NCBI RefSeq assembly: GCF_900167045.1
Contig: NZ_FUXJ01000005.1
Coordinates: 186,001 to 250,000, forward strand
DNA from: Legionella maceachernii
Lineage (GTDB): Bacteria; Pseudomonadota; Gammaproteobacteria; Legionellales; Legionellaceae
Direction of reading: 5' to 3'
Length of the DNA stretch: 64,000 nucleotides
Position numbers and translations under genes: made by a program. Positions 53,420-61,476 of this stretch are shown piece by piece (the stretch's first letter is position 1; the number at the start of each line of letters is the position of its first letter). The notes beneath the pieces were generated by a model. It saw only the letters and a program-made list of their open reading frames with translations. It made no database searches and was not told where the DNA came from.

Positions 53420-53875
53420 ATGAAAACAATGCATTATATTCGATTTGCTTGCGCAATATCCCTTGTAATTTCTTCACTTGCTTATGACTATACTGACAGG
53501 GATGTGCTCAGTTGGGCACAGCAAACGCTAATGGAAACATTATCAGCCAGCTATAATGATAAGCCTGCTGATAATGAAGCTATACAGAAAAAATACTATT
53601 CGGCAGCCTGGGACCAGATGGTTAATTTTTTTCATGAAAAACTCGATTTGATTCGTTCACAACAGCTTACCTTGCATCCAAGACCGTTGACTAATCCAGT
53701 AATAGTCGCTTCCGGTCAGCTAGCGGGTTTCCAAAGTTGGAGAGTTGACCAAATTTTTAATATCCCGGAATTACGAGCAAACATTCGGTTTTCTGTTTTG
53801 GTTATTAATGCAAAACCTGATGAAGATCCGCCGTTTCTAATTGAAAGCCTCAACATGCAAGTAGAGAATTACTGA
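53420..53875 (+). CDS. DotI/IcmL-like secreted protein
   Basis: This 151-residue protein has a signal peptide (residues 1-21, FACAISLVISSLA). The mature part reads YDYTDRDVLSWAQQTLMETL, then YYSAAWDQMVNFFHEKLDLIRSQ and VIVASGQLAGFQSWRVDQIF. It follows the order of the periplasmic domain of DotI/IcmL/TraM proteins: a VLxWA helix, a YxTxxAW region, then a QLxGxxxWRV strand. DotI is part of the inner-membrane Dot/Icm core complex. This one lacks a membrane anchor and is processed instead, like the small IcmL-like paralogues found in Legionella. Its role is unknown. Confidence 0.72.
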   Translation: MKTMHYIRFACAISLVISSLAYDYTDRDVLSWAQQTLMETLSASYNDKPADNEAIQKKYYSAAWDQMVNFFHEKLDLIRSQQLTLHPRPLTNPVIVASGQLAGFQSWRVDQIFNIPELRANIRFSVLVINAKPDEDPPFLIESLNMQVENY

Positions 53876-53893
53876 GCTTTATCACAAGAGCAA

Positions 53894-54634
53894 TCATAAT
53901 AGGCCGAAATAGGTTTTGTATAAATTTAAGAAGGTGGAGTCTTTCTCCATTTCTTGTATTTTCTGATTGATGCGTTGAATTAAAAGGGTATTTTCAGGTA
54001 AAGCGATAATCGTTAAGCCTTCGCTTAAGACATTGGCGGGTCCTAAAGTAATTAGCTGTCCGTTACTATTACGTTGCCAATAAATGGCTGCTGATTTATG
54101 GATATAAGCGGCTGCAATATCGCCCTGGTTTAAAGCAGTAATCAAATCTTCTATGTCATCAAACTGTTTAACTTCAAATAATCCATTAAAATTAGTGATT
54201 AAAAAGCGATAAAACTCATCGGCACTGTCTTGTTCTCCTCTAATCACACCGACGCTTTTTCCGTTTAAATCTTGGATTGTCTGTATACTGCCATTATTTG
54301 AAATTAAGAATTGTCCTTTGCTCACGAGGTAAGGCAGGCTAAAGATATACTTGGATGAACTATTTTGGGAAATTGAAATGACTCCTATGGCAATATCAAT
54401 TTGCTTTTTATCCAATGCCAGGAATAATCGATTAGAATCCATGGGAATAAACTCGCATTTTTCTTGTAATCGTCGACAAATAGTTTGCATGAAATCAATA
54501 TTAAATCCATCACCGCTCGAGCTGACAAAGGGTGGATAGAAAAGAAGCGTGCCTACTCGGATATTGGCATACAAAGAAGAAAGATTTAGGAAAAAGCAAA
54601 AAAACAACACGAACAAGCGAATACTAAGTTTCAT
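53894..54634 (-). CDS. Periplasmic solute-binding protein, family 3 (amino-acid type)
   Basis: This 246-residue protein has a signal peptide (1-23). The mature part has RVGTLLFYPPFVSSSGDGFNIDFMQ, DIAIGVISISQNSSSKYIFSLPYL and GKSVGVIRGEQDSADEF, which follow the SBP_bac_3 fold for polar amino acids. The typical arginine of the carboxylate site is not obvious (FSLPYLVSKGQF), so the ligand is uncertain. No ABC permease or ATPase gene adjoins. It is convergent with the IcmL-like gene, 18 bp apart. Confidence 0.85.
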   Translation of the reverse strand: MKLSIRLFVLFFCFFLNLSSLYANIRVGTLLFYPPFVSSSGDGFNIDFMQTICRRLQEKCEFIPMDSNRLFLALDKKQIDIAIGVISISQNSSSKYIFSLPYLVSKGQFLISNNGSIQTIQDLNGKSVGVIRGEQDSADEFYRFLITNFNGLFEVKQFDDIEDLITALNQGDIAAAYIHKSAAIYWQRNSNGQLITLGPANVLSEGLTIIALPENTLLIQRINQKIQEMEKDSTFLNLYKTYFGLL

Positions 54635-54957
54635 TTGCAGTTGGATCCTTTTTCAAAAAGCTTCCTGTTGTTAATTGTAGACGTTAAATAAACTATTTGT
54701 ATGGAATTAAGTCAGTTGGCATGATATAATTTTGTTTTATTTTTAAAATAATTAATTTCCGCGATGTGTCTTCTTCCCTATGGACAGCTTGGAAGAACTG
54801 ATGCAAATCAAGTTTTCAAAATGAAACGGGTGCGTCGTCATGATAAAAGCAGAGGCTTTGTCAGGGCGATCATCCTACTCAAATAGAGTTTCTAAGCCCC
54901 AAAAAGCCTAATTGGACTACGTGATGCATTTTCACGAGGTAATTAGGAGTTTACAAA
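54635..54957. other. Divergent intergenic region before the ankyrin-like gene
   Basis: This 323-bp region has no gene. TGATATAAT at 54722-54730 is an extended -10 candidate for the ankyrin-like gene, which would have a leader of about 220 bp. A TAGGAG ribosome site lies before GTG 54958. Confidence 0.4.
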
Positions 54958-57573
54958 GTGATACAAATTAATTCTATTAAATCAAAAAAAGAGCATTCTA
55001 TTGCTGCACAAATTCCGATGAATTTATGGATAAGTGTATTCAATTCTAAACTTTTATGGGACGAACAATCCATTCAGAATAAAACAGTGGATAGCATAAT
55101 CCGTAGCGATTTACCCACTGATAACAAACAAGCATTTATCCTTACATTGATACTCTATCCGAATATAGGGGCGGATGAATTGATTCGCTTTGCTCGCGCC
55201 GTCTTGCAATTAAATGACAAAGACATTTTTGAGCTCAGTGCGGCTCTAGGCCAACTGGATACACTTAAATGGTTAAATGACCACGTACCGGGAAAAATTG
55301 TAAAAAGAAAGCATTCACCTGACCTTATTTGCACAATTGCTGCCAATGGCCATTTGACAACATTAGAATGGCTTGTCGCACAACGACGTGATCAATTAAA
55401 AGAGGGGTGGTTATGGTATAGTGCATTTTGTAAAGCTGCAGCCAATGGTCATCTAGAAATGCTGAAATGGTTTATCGCACAAACCCCTTCCAGGCAAACG
55501 GAGATGATAAGAAAAAGGGATTATGAGGCCTTTTCTCAATCGGTAGTAAATGGTGTAGATATTCTTGAGTGGTTTGCTGAGCAAGCACCTGATGAAGTCA
55601 TACAGATGATTGAAAGTAAAGAATATTTCGCTTTTGGCCATGCAGCAGCAAATGGCCAAATAGCAGCATTGGAATGGCTTGTCGCAAAGGCTGGGCATAA
55701 GCTTACTGACATGATTGTGGCTAAAAATTATTATGCGTTTCGAGAGGCCGGAGCAAATGGCCATCTGCAAACACTAGAATGGCTGGCCACACAGGCTCCC
55801 CAAGAACTTATAGAAATGATCAGGTCATATAATTATTACGCTTTTGGAGAGGCCGCAGCAAATGGCCATCTGCAAACACTAGAATGGCTAGCCACACAGG
55901 CTCCCCAAGAACTTATAGAAATGATCAGGTCATATAATTATTACGCTTTTAGGGAGGCTGCACGAAACAACCACTACTCTGTCTGCCATTGGTTATTGCG
56001 AAACGCTAGTTGCTTAGCTTACGCAGAAAGTCATGTCTCTGAATACGGAGCAATAGTATTCCCCTTCATAGAAAGCACGTTATCCAAACTCCACTTAGCC
56101 AGTGAGTCCCACCATGGCCCTGATCCTTATAACCTCACTGATCCAGAAGATGCATGGTATTGTTTTTATATTTTAAGGAATTTAATTCGTCGCAATGACA
56201 GAAATTTAGATGATGAAATACGTTTTCTTTTAAACATTCCCTCAGTTAAATCGCTAGCGCATCAGAGAGCCGAAGGGCAAACGAATGAGCTTTTGCGACT
56301 CGCACTGCATAGTGGAAATCGAGAAGCGGCTGAAATACTGCTCAATATTGAAGCGGTGAGGGTGCTGGCGGAGGAAAATAACTTTTATCAGAACGAAGTG
56401 AATAGAGGCATTGATCTCTCTCAGTTAGCACGCGATCGTGAATCCTCAATGACTGCGTTGACGAGTGGAGAGCAAAAGCGTCTTGATGCTGCAATTAAAC
56501 GATACGAACCCATGCTAAAACAGGCAGGCGTGGCTAATTTAATGGATGCACTGCGCTATCAACTTGCAGAGCGCTATCAAGCAAATCCTGCGCGGATTAC
56601 TGTGAATGGTCAACTTATTAATTTGCCTTTGGAATTTGCTGACTTTCAGCAATTAAACTTAGAGCCTGAAGCTCATCAAGAGGCGTTAAAAGCTTATTAT
56701 CAAAATAAAGACCACACTGCATTACGTTACCTCTCAAAACCCAATCATTGGATGGATAAAAAGGCAAGTTATGTCTGTGTCAATGAAGATAAAACCGAGC
56801 GCTGGTCTACTTTTGAGGAATATCAGCCTTTGATCGTTATGCTGTGGTTAGCAGCCATTGATGAAACAATGCCGCCTATCAATGGGCATACTTTGGAGGG
56901 TAGACTTAATCATTTTGTTGAGGAGCTTGCTCTACTGGGACGAGCTCATAATTGGGATAAAAAACGCATTAATTCCCGAAACAAAGAGGAAGAATACGAT
57001 GATTTAAAAGGGGATAAGCCCAGCTGTTTTTCAGGGGTTAAGAGGCGCTTGTTTCAAGCGGTGATTGGCCACCCTTTGCTCGATATCCTGACAAAAGATA
57101 ACATTTTACAAGAAATCAGAGATTTCGCGCGTACATTTTTTGATTCTCAAATTAAAGAAGAAAATCGAGTAGCTTTTTATCGAGCGTTTACTTATTACTT
57201 GACGATGCTTAATGTTGATGAGGTCAGCGCACAATGCCTTTCCGAACTTAATCTTCCTGAAGAAAAGCAGAGGGATTTTATTCTCTATTTGATCAAAAAA
57301 TACGGCGATTCCTATCTTTCTGATCGCAATTTTACCCAGTTGGTGGAGACTATGCTAGCGCTTAAGCCTGATTCAACAGATATTTCCGAACATTTCCATG
57401 CTTTAAAACTGGATGGCTTAACCGCACTCTATAACACAAAGCTACAATCATCCCTAGGGAAAATAGGGGAGGCTGGTTTTTTCGCCGAGACAAGCGATGA
57501 AAGCACTGAAGCGACTCGCGCAGCAACGGTCACCGCTGTTGATGAAGGGACTGTTAGAGCTTGTGCTGGGTAA
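54958..57573 (+). CDS. Ankyrin-like repeat protein, candidate effector
   Basis: This 871-residue protein starts with GTG 54958 (TAGGAG upstream). From about residue 95 to 350 it has seven ~35-residue repeats of the form (A)ANGHLxxLEWLxxxxPxxxxxMI. The core matches the ankyrin-type "NGHLEVLKWL" repeats common in amoebal giant viruses and intracellular bacteria. Two consecutive copies are nearly identical at the DNA level (see the repeat feature). The C-terminal half (370-870) is helical and has no recognised domain. There is no signal peptide. Ankyrin effectors of Legionella bind host proteins; that this is a Dot/Icm substrate is inference. The stop is 75 bp before ubiC. Confidence 0.85.
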   Translation: MIQINSIKSKKEHSIAAQIPMNLWISVFNSKLLWDEQSIQNKTVDSIIRSDLPTDNKQAFILTLILYPNIGADELIRFARAVLQLNDKDIFELSAALGQLDTLKWLNDHVPGKIVKRKHSPDLICTIAANGHLTTLEWLVAQRRDQLKEGWLWYSAFCKAAANGHLEMLKWFIAQTPSRQTEMIRKRDYEAFSQSVVNGVDILEWFAEQAPDEVIQMIESKEYFAFGHAAANGQIAALEWLVAKAGHKLTDMIVAKNYYAFREAGANGHLQTLEWLATQAPQELIEMIRSYNYYAFGEAAANGHLQTLEWLATQAPQELIEMIRSYNYYAFREAARNNHYSVCHWLLRNASCLAYAESHVSEYGAIVFPFIESTLSKLHLASESHHGPDPYNLTDPEDAWYCFYILRNLIRRNDRNLDDEIRFLLNIPSVKSLAHQRAEGQTNELLRLALHSGNREAAEILLNIEAVRVLAEENNFYQNEVNRGIDLSQLARDRESSMTALTSGEQKRLDAAIKRYEPMLKQAGVANLMDALRYQLAERYQANPARITVNGQLINLPLEFADFQQLNLEPEAHQEALKAYYQNKDHTALRYLSKPNHWMDKKASYVCVNEDKTERWSTFEEYQPLIVMLWLAAIDETMPPINGHTLEGRLNHFVEELALLGRAHNWDKKRINSRNKEEEYDDLKGDKPSCFSGVKRRLFQAVIGHPLLDILTKDNILQEIRDFARTFFDSQIKEENRVAFYRAFTYYLTMLNVDEVSAQCLSELNLPEEKQRDFILYLIKKYGDSYLSDRNFTQLVETMLALKPDSTDISEHFHALKLDGLTALYNTKLQSSLGKIGEAGFFAETSDESTEATRAATVTAVDEGTVRACAG
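55756..55965 (+). repeat. Tandem 105-bp duplication within the ankyrin-like gene
   Basis: Two adjacent 105-bp units start at 55756 and 55861. Their first 90 bases are the same but for one change (GGCTGGCC / GGCTAGCC); they differ at the ends. Each encodes one 35-residue ankyrin-like repeat. The near-identity against the more diverged neighbours shows a recent duplication. Confidence 0.93.
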
Positions 57574-57648
57574 GTTACTCGACTTGCCTAGTGCTTTTAC
57601 AAATACAGAGGTATACTTGTCTTCGCAAATTAGCCTTATAGCCAAATT

Positions 57649-58317
57649 ATGTTTATTGATATCGCACGTTTATTGCAGGCTCACAATAACCCACCAAACT
57701 ATTTATTAACTTGGTTGAATCACCCGATGTCGTTAACCGATAAATTGCGGGACTTTAGTGGGGATGCTGAACTTGAAGTGCTGAAGCAATATTGGACGTC
57801 CCCTAACTGGTGGGATAAGCAAGTACTAGGAATAGCAGAAAAATCCGTGTTTCATCGAGATATATTGATGTTTTCTCATCAAATTCCTTGTTGGTATGCG
57901 CGCTCTATTATTCCAGAGCAAACTTATAAGGCAAATGATCATTTTTTCAATCGATTAACGCATGAATCATTGGGATCCATTGTTTTTAGTGAGTCAAATG
58001 TGGCACGTGTGCAGTTAGTCAATTATCCCATTACTCCGCAATGCATAGAATATTATTGGCTTCCCAATTTTTTAAAGAGGGAGGAAAAAGAGATATCCGA
58101 TTCCCAGTTCTTCAATGTCCCGCGGCTTGGCGGGATGCAAGAATCTGCCACTCTGACACAATCCCGCGGGCAAGCGGGAGGTAAGGATAAGGAGAGGTGT
58201 AATCTCTTACAAAAGGAGCAACTTTGGACACGATTATCCCTTTTTACTGCCAAGGAAGGTTTAAACTTTTATTTGATTGAAATTTTACTTCCAGGACTAT
58301 TGGGGATCATGAAGTGA
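57649..58317 (+). CDS. ubiC: Chorismate-pyruvate lyase with repeat insertion
   Basis: It converts chorismate to 4-hydroxybenzoate, the first step of ubiquinone synthesis. The frame gives 222 residues, against about 165 in E. coli. Conserved segments are LLTWLNHPMSLTDKLRDF, CWYARSIIPEQTY (Arg at the active site), LGSIVF, LWTRLSLF and LIEILLPGL (Glu). About 45 extra residues sit between LPNFLKRE and QLWTRLS and contain the palindromic repeat at 58118-58180. The frame is kept open. It overlaps ubiA by 4 bp (GTGA). ATG 57649 has a weak ribosome site. Confidence 0.9.
   Translation: MFIDIARLLQAHNNPPNYLLTWLNHPMSLTDKLRDFSGDAELEVLKQYWTSPNWWDKQVLGIAEKSVFHRDILMFSHQIPCWYARSIIPEQTYKANDHFFNRLTHESLGSIVFSESNVARVQLVNYPITPQCIEYYWLPNFLKREEKEISDSQFFNVPRLGGMQESATLTQSRGQAGGKDKERCNLLQKEQLWTRLSLFTAKEGLNFYLIEILLPGLLGIMK
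58118..58180. repeat. Palindromic repeat inserted in ubiC
   Basis: GTCCCGCGGCTTGGCGGGAT and, about 45 bp on, ATCCCGCGGGCAAGCGGGAG form related inverted segments, GC-rich compared with their surroundings. They encode RLGGMQESATLTQSRGQAGG, absent from ordinary UbiC proteins. It looks like a dispersed palindromic element that entered an exposed loop without breaking the frame. Confidence 0.7.
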
Positions 58318-59153
58318 ATTGGGTAAGTTATCTTAAATTAATGCGTCTTCATAAACCTGTCGGCATTCTTCTGTTATGGTGGCCTACCGCTTGGGCTTTA
58401 TGGATTGCCAATGAAGGTAAACCTCCAATCTTCTCTATTTTATTATTTTTTCTCGGAACTATTGTAATGCGTTCGGCGGGATGTGTAATCAATGATATAG
58501 CCGATCGTCATATTGATGCGCATGTAAAACGCACACAGTCGCGTCCTTTAGCATCAGGAGAGATAGGGTTAATTGAATCGCTATTGTTGCTTCTTTTTCT
58601 TTTATTTTGTGCCTTCTTGGTGTTGATTCAACTGCCGAAGGTGTGTTTTTATTATGCCCTTGCTGCGGTTTTTGTAACCATTTTATATCCGTTTTGTAAA
58701 CGATTTATCCAAGGGCCTCAGTTCGTTTTAGGTGTGGCTTTTTCCATGGGAATCCCCATGGTTTTTGTTACTGCAAATGCATTATCTAACAGCCCCGTAT
58801 GGTATTTATTGGCCATTAATTTTTTGTGGATTGTTGCGTATGATACGCAATATGCTATGGTCGATCGCGATGATGATGTACGCATAGGAGTAAAATCCAC
58901 AGCAATACTTTTTGCGAGTTATGATAAAGCCATCATTGGTTCTTTTCAGCTTGTACTTCATCTGCTTTGGTTAAAGCTCGCAGTTGAAGCTAATTTTTCT
59001 CTCGGTTTTTATGTTTGCTGGAGTATTGCGGCCGGTATTTTACTTTATCAGCAAAAATTAATTGCTGACCGACAGAGAGAGGCGTGTTTTCGCGCTTTTC
59101 TTACGAATAACTGGTATGGGCTTGTGATGTGGCTAGGTATATTAATTAATTAG
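58314..59153 (+). CDS. ubiA: 4-hydroxybenzoate octaprenyltransferase
   Basis: This membrane enzyme joins the polyprenyl chain to 4-hydroxybenzoate. It has 279 residues and starts with GTG 58314, overlapping the ubiC stop. The two Asp-rich motifs are NDIADRHIDAHVKRTQSRPL and YDTQYAMVDRDDDVRIGVKS. Eight or nine hydrophobic segments follow the UbiA pattern. The start LKLMRLHKPVGILLLWWPTAWAL is typical. The ubiC-ubiA pair is conserved. The end overlaps the convergent deoC gene by 12 bp. Confidence 0.96.
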   Translation: MNWVSYLKLMRLHKPVGILLLWWPTAWALWIANEGKPPIFSILLFFLGTIVMRSAGCVINDIADRHIDAHVKRTQSRPLASGEIGLIESLLLLLFLLFCAFLVLIQLPKVCFYYALAAVFVTILYPFCKRFIQGPQFVLGVAFSMGIPMVFVTANALSNSPVWYLLAINFLWIVAYDTQYAMVDRDDDVRIGVKSTAILFASYDKAIIGSFQLVLHLLWLKLAVEANFSLGFYVCWSIAAGILLYQQKLIADRQREACFRAFLTNNWYGLVMWLGILIN

Positions 59154-59945
59154 CTCATCTAATAAACTGCTTGCTCCTATGCGAAACCAAGATTTATCGG
59201 GCTCTCGATCGAACATCTGTTTGGCCAAAGCCATATAAGTCAATGCTTGTTCTGGTTTTTTAATGCCACCAGAGACTTTAAGACCGCAAGTAGCTTTACT
59301 GTCTTTAATGGCTTTAAGAATGGCAAAAGCTGCTGAAAAAGTTGCTCCTTGAGCAATTTTGCCTGTCGATGTTTTTAAAAAATCACAACCTTCTCCAATG
59401 ACTGCCATGCTTAGCTGGTAAATAAACGCTAAAGAAGGTAATGCGCCTGTTTCTAAAATGACTTTAAAAGTAATGCCTGCTTGCTTACAAAGTTGGTGAG
59501 TTTGTTGGCATTGTTTTAAAGCCTCTTTTTGCTCGCCTTCTAAATAAAATTGATGCGGGAAGACATAATCGATTTCATCCGCTAAATTTGTCGATAAAAT
59601 GTTATCGACAGCGGTTAAAACGTGCTGAGTTGATTGATCTCCTTCAGGAAAATTGACTACAGTAGCCAGCTTAACTTTTTTCCCTTCTGCATCCTGCGGA
59701 AGGGAAAAGGGTTGTGCTACTATGGAAGAGGATATTTTTTTTAAATGTTGAGGGTAAACACAAATCGCTGCGACCTGATGACGATGTGCTTTCTGGTTAA
59801 GGAGTAACAACGCATTGTCACTCGCTGCTTCATCCAGCAAAGTAAGATCAATGAGTGGAATAACCTCGTTATTTGTTGGCGCGCTAAATCGTAATGCGTC
59901 CTTTAGCGCGTCATAAACGAATAAATAGTCTTCTTCTAGACTCAT
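59142..59945 (-). CDS. deoC: Deoxyribose-phosphate aldolase
   Basis: It splits deoxyribose-5-phosphate into acetaldehyde and glyceraldehyde-3-phosphate, so that nucleosides can feed glycolysis. It has 267 residues, of the E. coli type. The N-terminal IDLTLLDEAASDN, VAAICVYPQHL and VVNFPEGDQST are family signatures. The Schiff-base Lys lies in DFLKTSTGKIAQGAT, and the second Lys in CGLKVSGGIKKPEQA. It overlaps the phosphorylase gene by 4 bp (ATGA). Confidence 0.96.
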   Translation of the reverse strand: MSLEEDYLFVYDALKDALRFSAPTNNEVIPLIDLTLLDEAASDNALLLLNQKAHRHQVAAICVYPQHLKKISSSIVAQPFSLPQDAEGKKVKLATVVNFPEGDQSTQHVLTAVDNILSTNLADEIDYVFPHQFYLEGEQKEALKQCQQTHQLCKQAGITFKVILETGALPSLAFIYQLSMAVIGEGCDFLKTSTGKIAQGATFSAAFAILKAIKDSKATCGLKVSGGIKKPEQALTYMALAKQMFDREPDKSWFRIGASSLLDELIN

Positions 59946-60772
59946 GCTAAGCTCGCAATAAATTGTTTCAGCAATCGACCTAATTTTTCAGCGGCATTTG
60001 CGGCCATTTTTACCACTGCTTCATGACTATGACTGGTCGCAGAAAGACCAGTAGCGTGATTGGTGATAATTGCAATCACAGCGACTTTCATTCCACAATG
60101 ATTGGCCACTAAAACTTCCGGAACAGTGGACATGCCAACGGCGTCAGCGCCTAAAATGCGAAATGCGCGAATTTCAGCTGCTGTTTCATAATTGGGGCCG
60201 ATCACAGCAATATAAACCCCTTGATGTAGTGAAATTTTTTCTTTATGAGCGGTTTGCAACAATTGTTCTCGGAGTTGGCGGTCATAGGCATTATCCAGAG
60301 GGAGAAAACGAGGGCCAAACTCATCATCATTCGGGCCGACCAATGGATTCCCTGGTTGGAGATTAATATGATCAGTGATCAGCATTAATTCACCAGGACC
60401 TACTTCCTCATGAAGCGAGCCCGAAGCATTGGTTGCAAAGAAGTATTCGCAGCCTAATAAACGCAAACAACGGATGTAAGTTTTAACTGTGTCATGGTGA
60501 TTGCCCTCATAACTGTGCGCGCGACCCTGCAAACAAACGACGCTTACACCATGGATATAGCCTAAGACCAATTTTCCACCATGTCCAAACACGGTAGGTT
60601 TGGGAAAACCGGGTAATTCCTCATAGCAAATGCTTACTGCATCCTCTAACTGCTCAGCGAAACTTCCTAATCCTGAGCCCAGAACAATCCCTAGGGTGGG
60701 TTTAAAATTTGGCAATAATTGTTTAATCTTATCTGCCGCTAAATGCGCAGCACTTTTACTCAGTTTTGTCAT
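59942..60772 (-). CDS. Purine nucleoside phosphorylase (PNP-I, trimeric type)
   Basis: It releases purine bases from nucleosides with phosphate, giving (deoxy)ribose-1-phosphate. It has 276 residues. Visible motifs are LGIVLGSGLGSFAEQ, GRAHSYEGNHHDTVKTYIR, FFATNASGSLHEEVGPGELM, YIAVIGPNYETAAEIRAF and GADAVGMSTVPEVLVA, all typical of the PunA/XapA family. The Asn in ITNHATGLS suggests 6-oxopurine preference. It is the middle gene of cdd-PNP-deoC, 12 bp after cdd. Confidence 0.94.
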   Translation of the reverse strand: MTKLSKSAAHLAADKIKQLLPNFKPTLGIVLGSGLGSFAEQLEDAVSICYEELPGFPKPTVFGHGGKLVLGYIHGVSVVCLQGRAHSYEGNHHDTVKTYIRCLRLLGCEYFFATNASGSLHEEVGPGELMLITDHINLQPGNPLVGPNDDEFGPRFLPLDNAYDRQLREQLLQTAHKEKISLHQGVYIAVIGPNYETAAEIRAFRILGADAVGMSTVPEVLVANHCGMKVAVIAIITNHATGLSATSHSHEAVVKMAANAAEKLGRLLKQFIASLA

Positions 60773-60784
60773 CTTTATTCCAGG

Positions 60785-61180
60785 TTAAGGCTTAAATTTA
60801 AACGCGAGAGGTAACAACTCTTCCATTGTCATTGATTGGATGACACTTTGATGGTTACAAAGATAAATCATCGTTTCATTCGTGGAGAATTCGGCAATCC
60901 GTTGGCGACAGGCTCCACAGGGTGAGCATAAATTGTTTTCTCCATTCAATACAACTAAACTTTTTATTTTTCGTCTATTAGCGCCAATCATTTGGCAAAT
61001 AGCAGAAGTTTCGGCGCAAAGTGTTAAACCATAAGAGGCATTTTCAACATTGACGCCCGAATAAAGTTGATCATCATCGGTGCATACACAAGCAGCTACT
61101 TGATAGTGAGAATAGGGGGCATAGGCGTTGGGTAATACTTCTTTTGCTTTGTTAATCATTAATTGAATTAAGTCGGCCAT
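60785..61180 (-). CDS. cdd: Cytidine deaminase
   Basis: It converts cytidine and deoxycytidine to uridine forms. It has 131 residues, the short tetrameric kind. The zinc and catalytic motifs are GLTLCAETSAICQM (Cys-x-Glu) and CSPCGACRQRIAEF. The first gene of a salvage operon with PNP and deoC, which together turn host nucleosides into bases and carbon. The promoter must lie in the 296-bp region that also holds the MITE-like element. Confidence 0.96.
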   Translation of the reverse strand: MADLIQLMINKAKEVLPNAYAPYSHYQVAACVCTDDDQLYSGVNVENASYGLTLCAETSAICQMIGANRRKIKSLVVLNGENNLCSPCGACRQRIAEFSTNETMIYLCNHQSVIQSMTMEELLPLAFKFKP

Positions 61181-61253
61181 TCATCACTCCCAATTGGTTG
61201 CAAACTATACTAAATTATTGAGCTAGGTTACAAGTTATAGATTGACTATTGTA

Positions 61254-61417
61254 TATACCCGTGATCCTTCAAAACGCTATTTTTGGTCTATTGCTTTTTC
61301 CGCCTCGGATTATTTTAAAACCTCGCAATAGGGCTTGCTATTACTCGTTTTTAAAATAATCCCAGCCAAAAAAATCAAGTTGCCCAAAACACAGCGTTTT
61401 GAAGGATCACGGGTATA
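61254..61417. mobile_element. MITE-like element with perfect 25-bp terminal inverted repeats
   Basis: A 164-bp non-coding element lies between cdd and the 832-residue gene. Its ends (61254-61278 and 61393-61417) are perfect 25-bp inverted repeats, starting TATACCCGTGATCC. The core holds a second inverted repeat (TTATTTTAAAA near 61309 and TTTTAAAATAA near 61353). No transposase is encoded. GACTA lies close to both ends and could be a target duplication, but the edge is not clean. Confidence 0.85.
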
Positions 61418-61476
61418 GACTAGTTTAGTTCAATTGGACATACTTTGGGCGTAGTACAATAGGTATATTTATACAA

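Noticed and set aside
57497-57709. 70-codon plus-strand frame at the ankyrin-like/ubiC junction, perhaps a frameshifted tail
   Set aside because: It overlaps both genes and shows no similarity to either; ordinary out-of-frame reading explains it.
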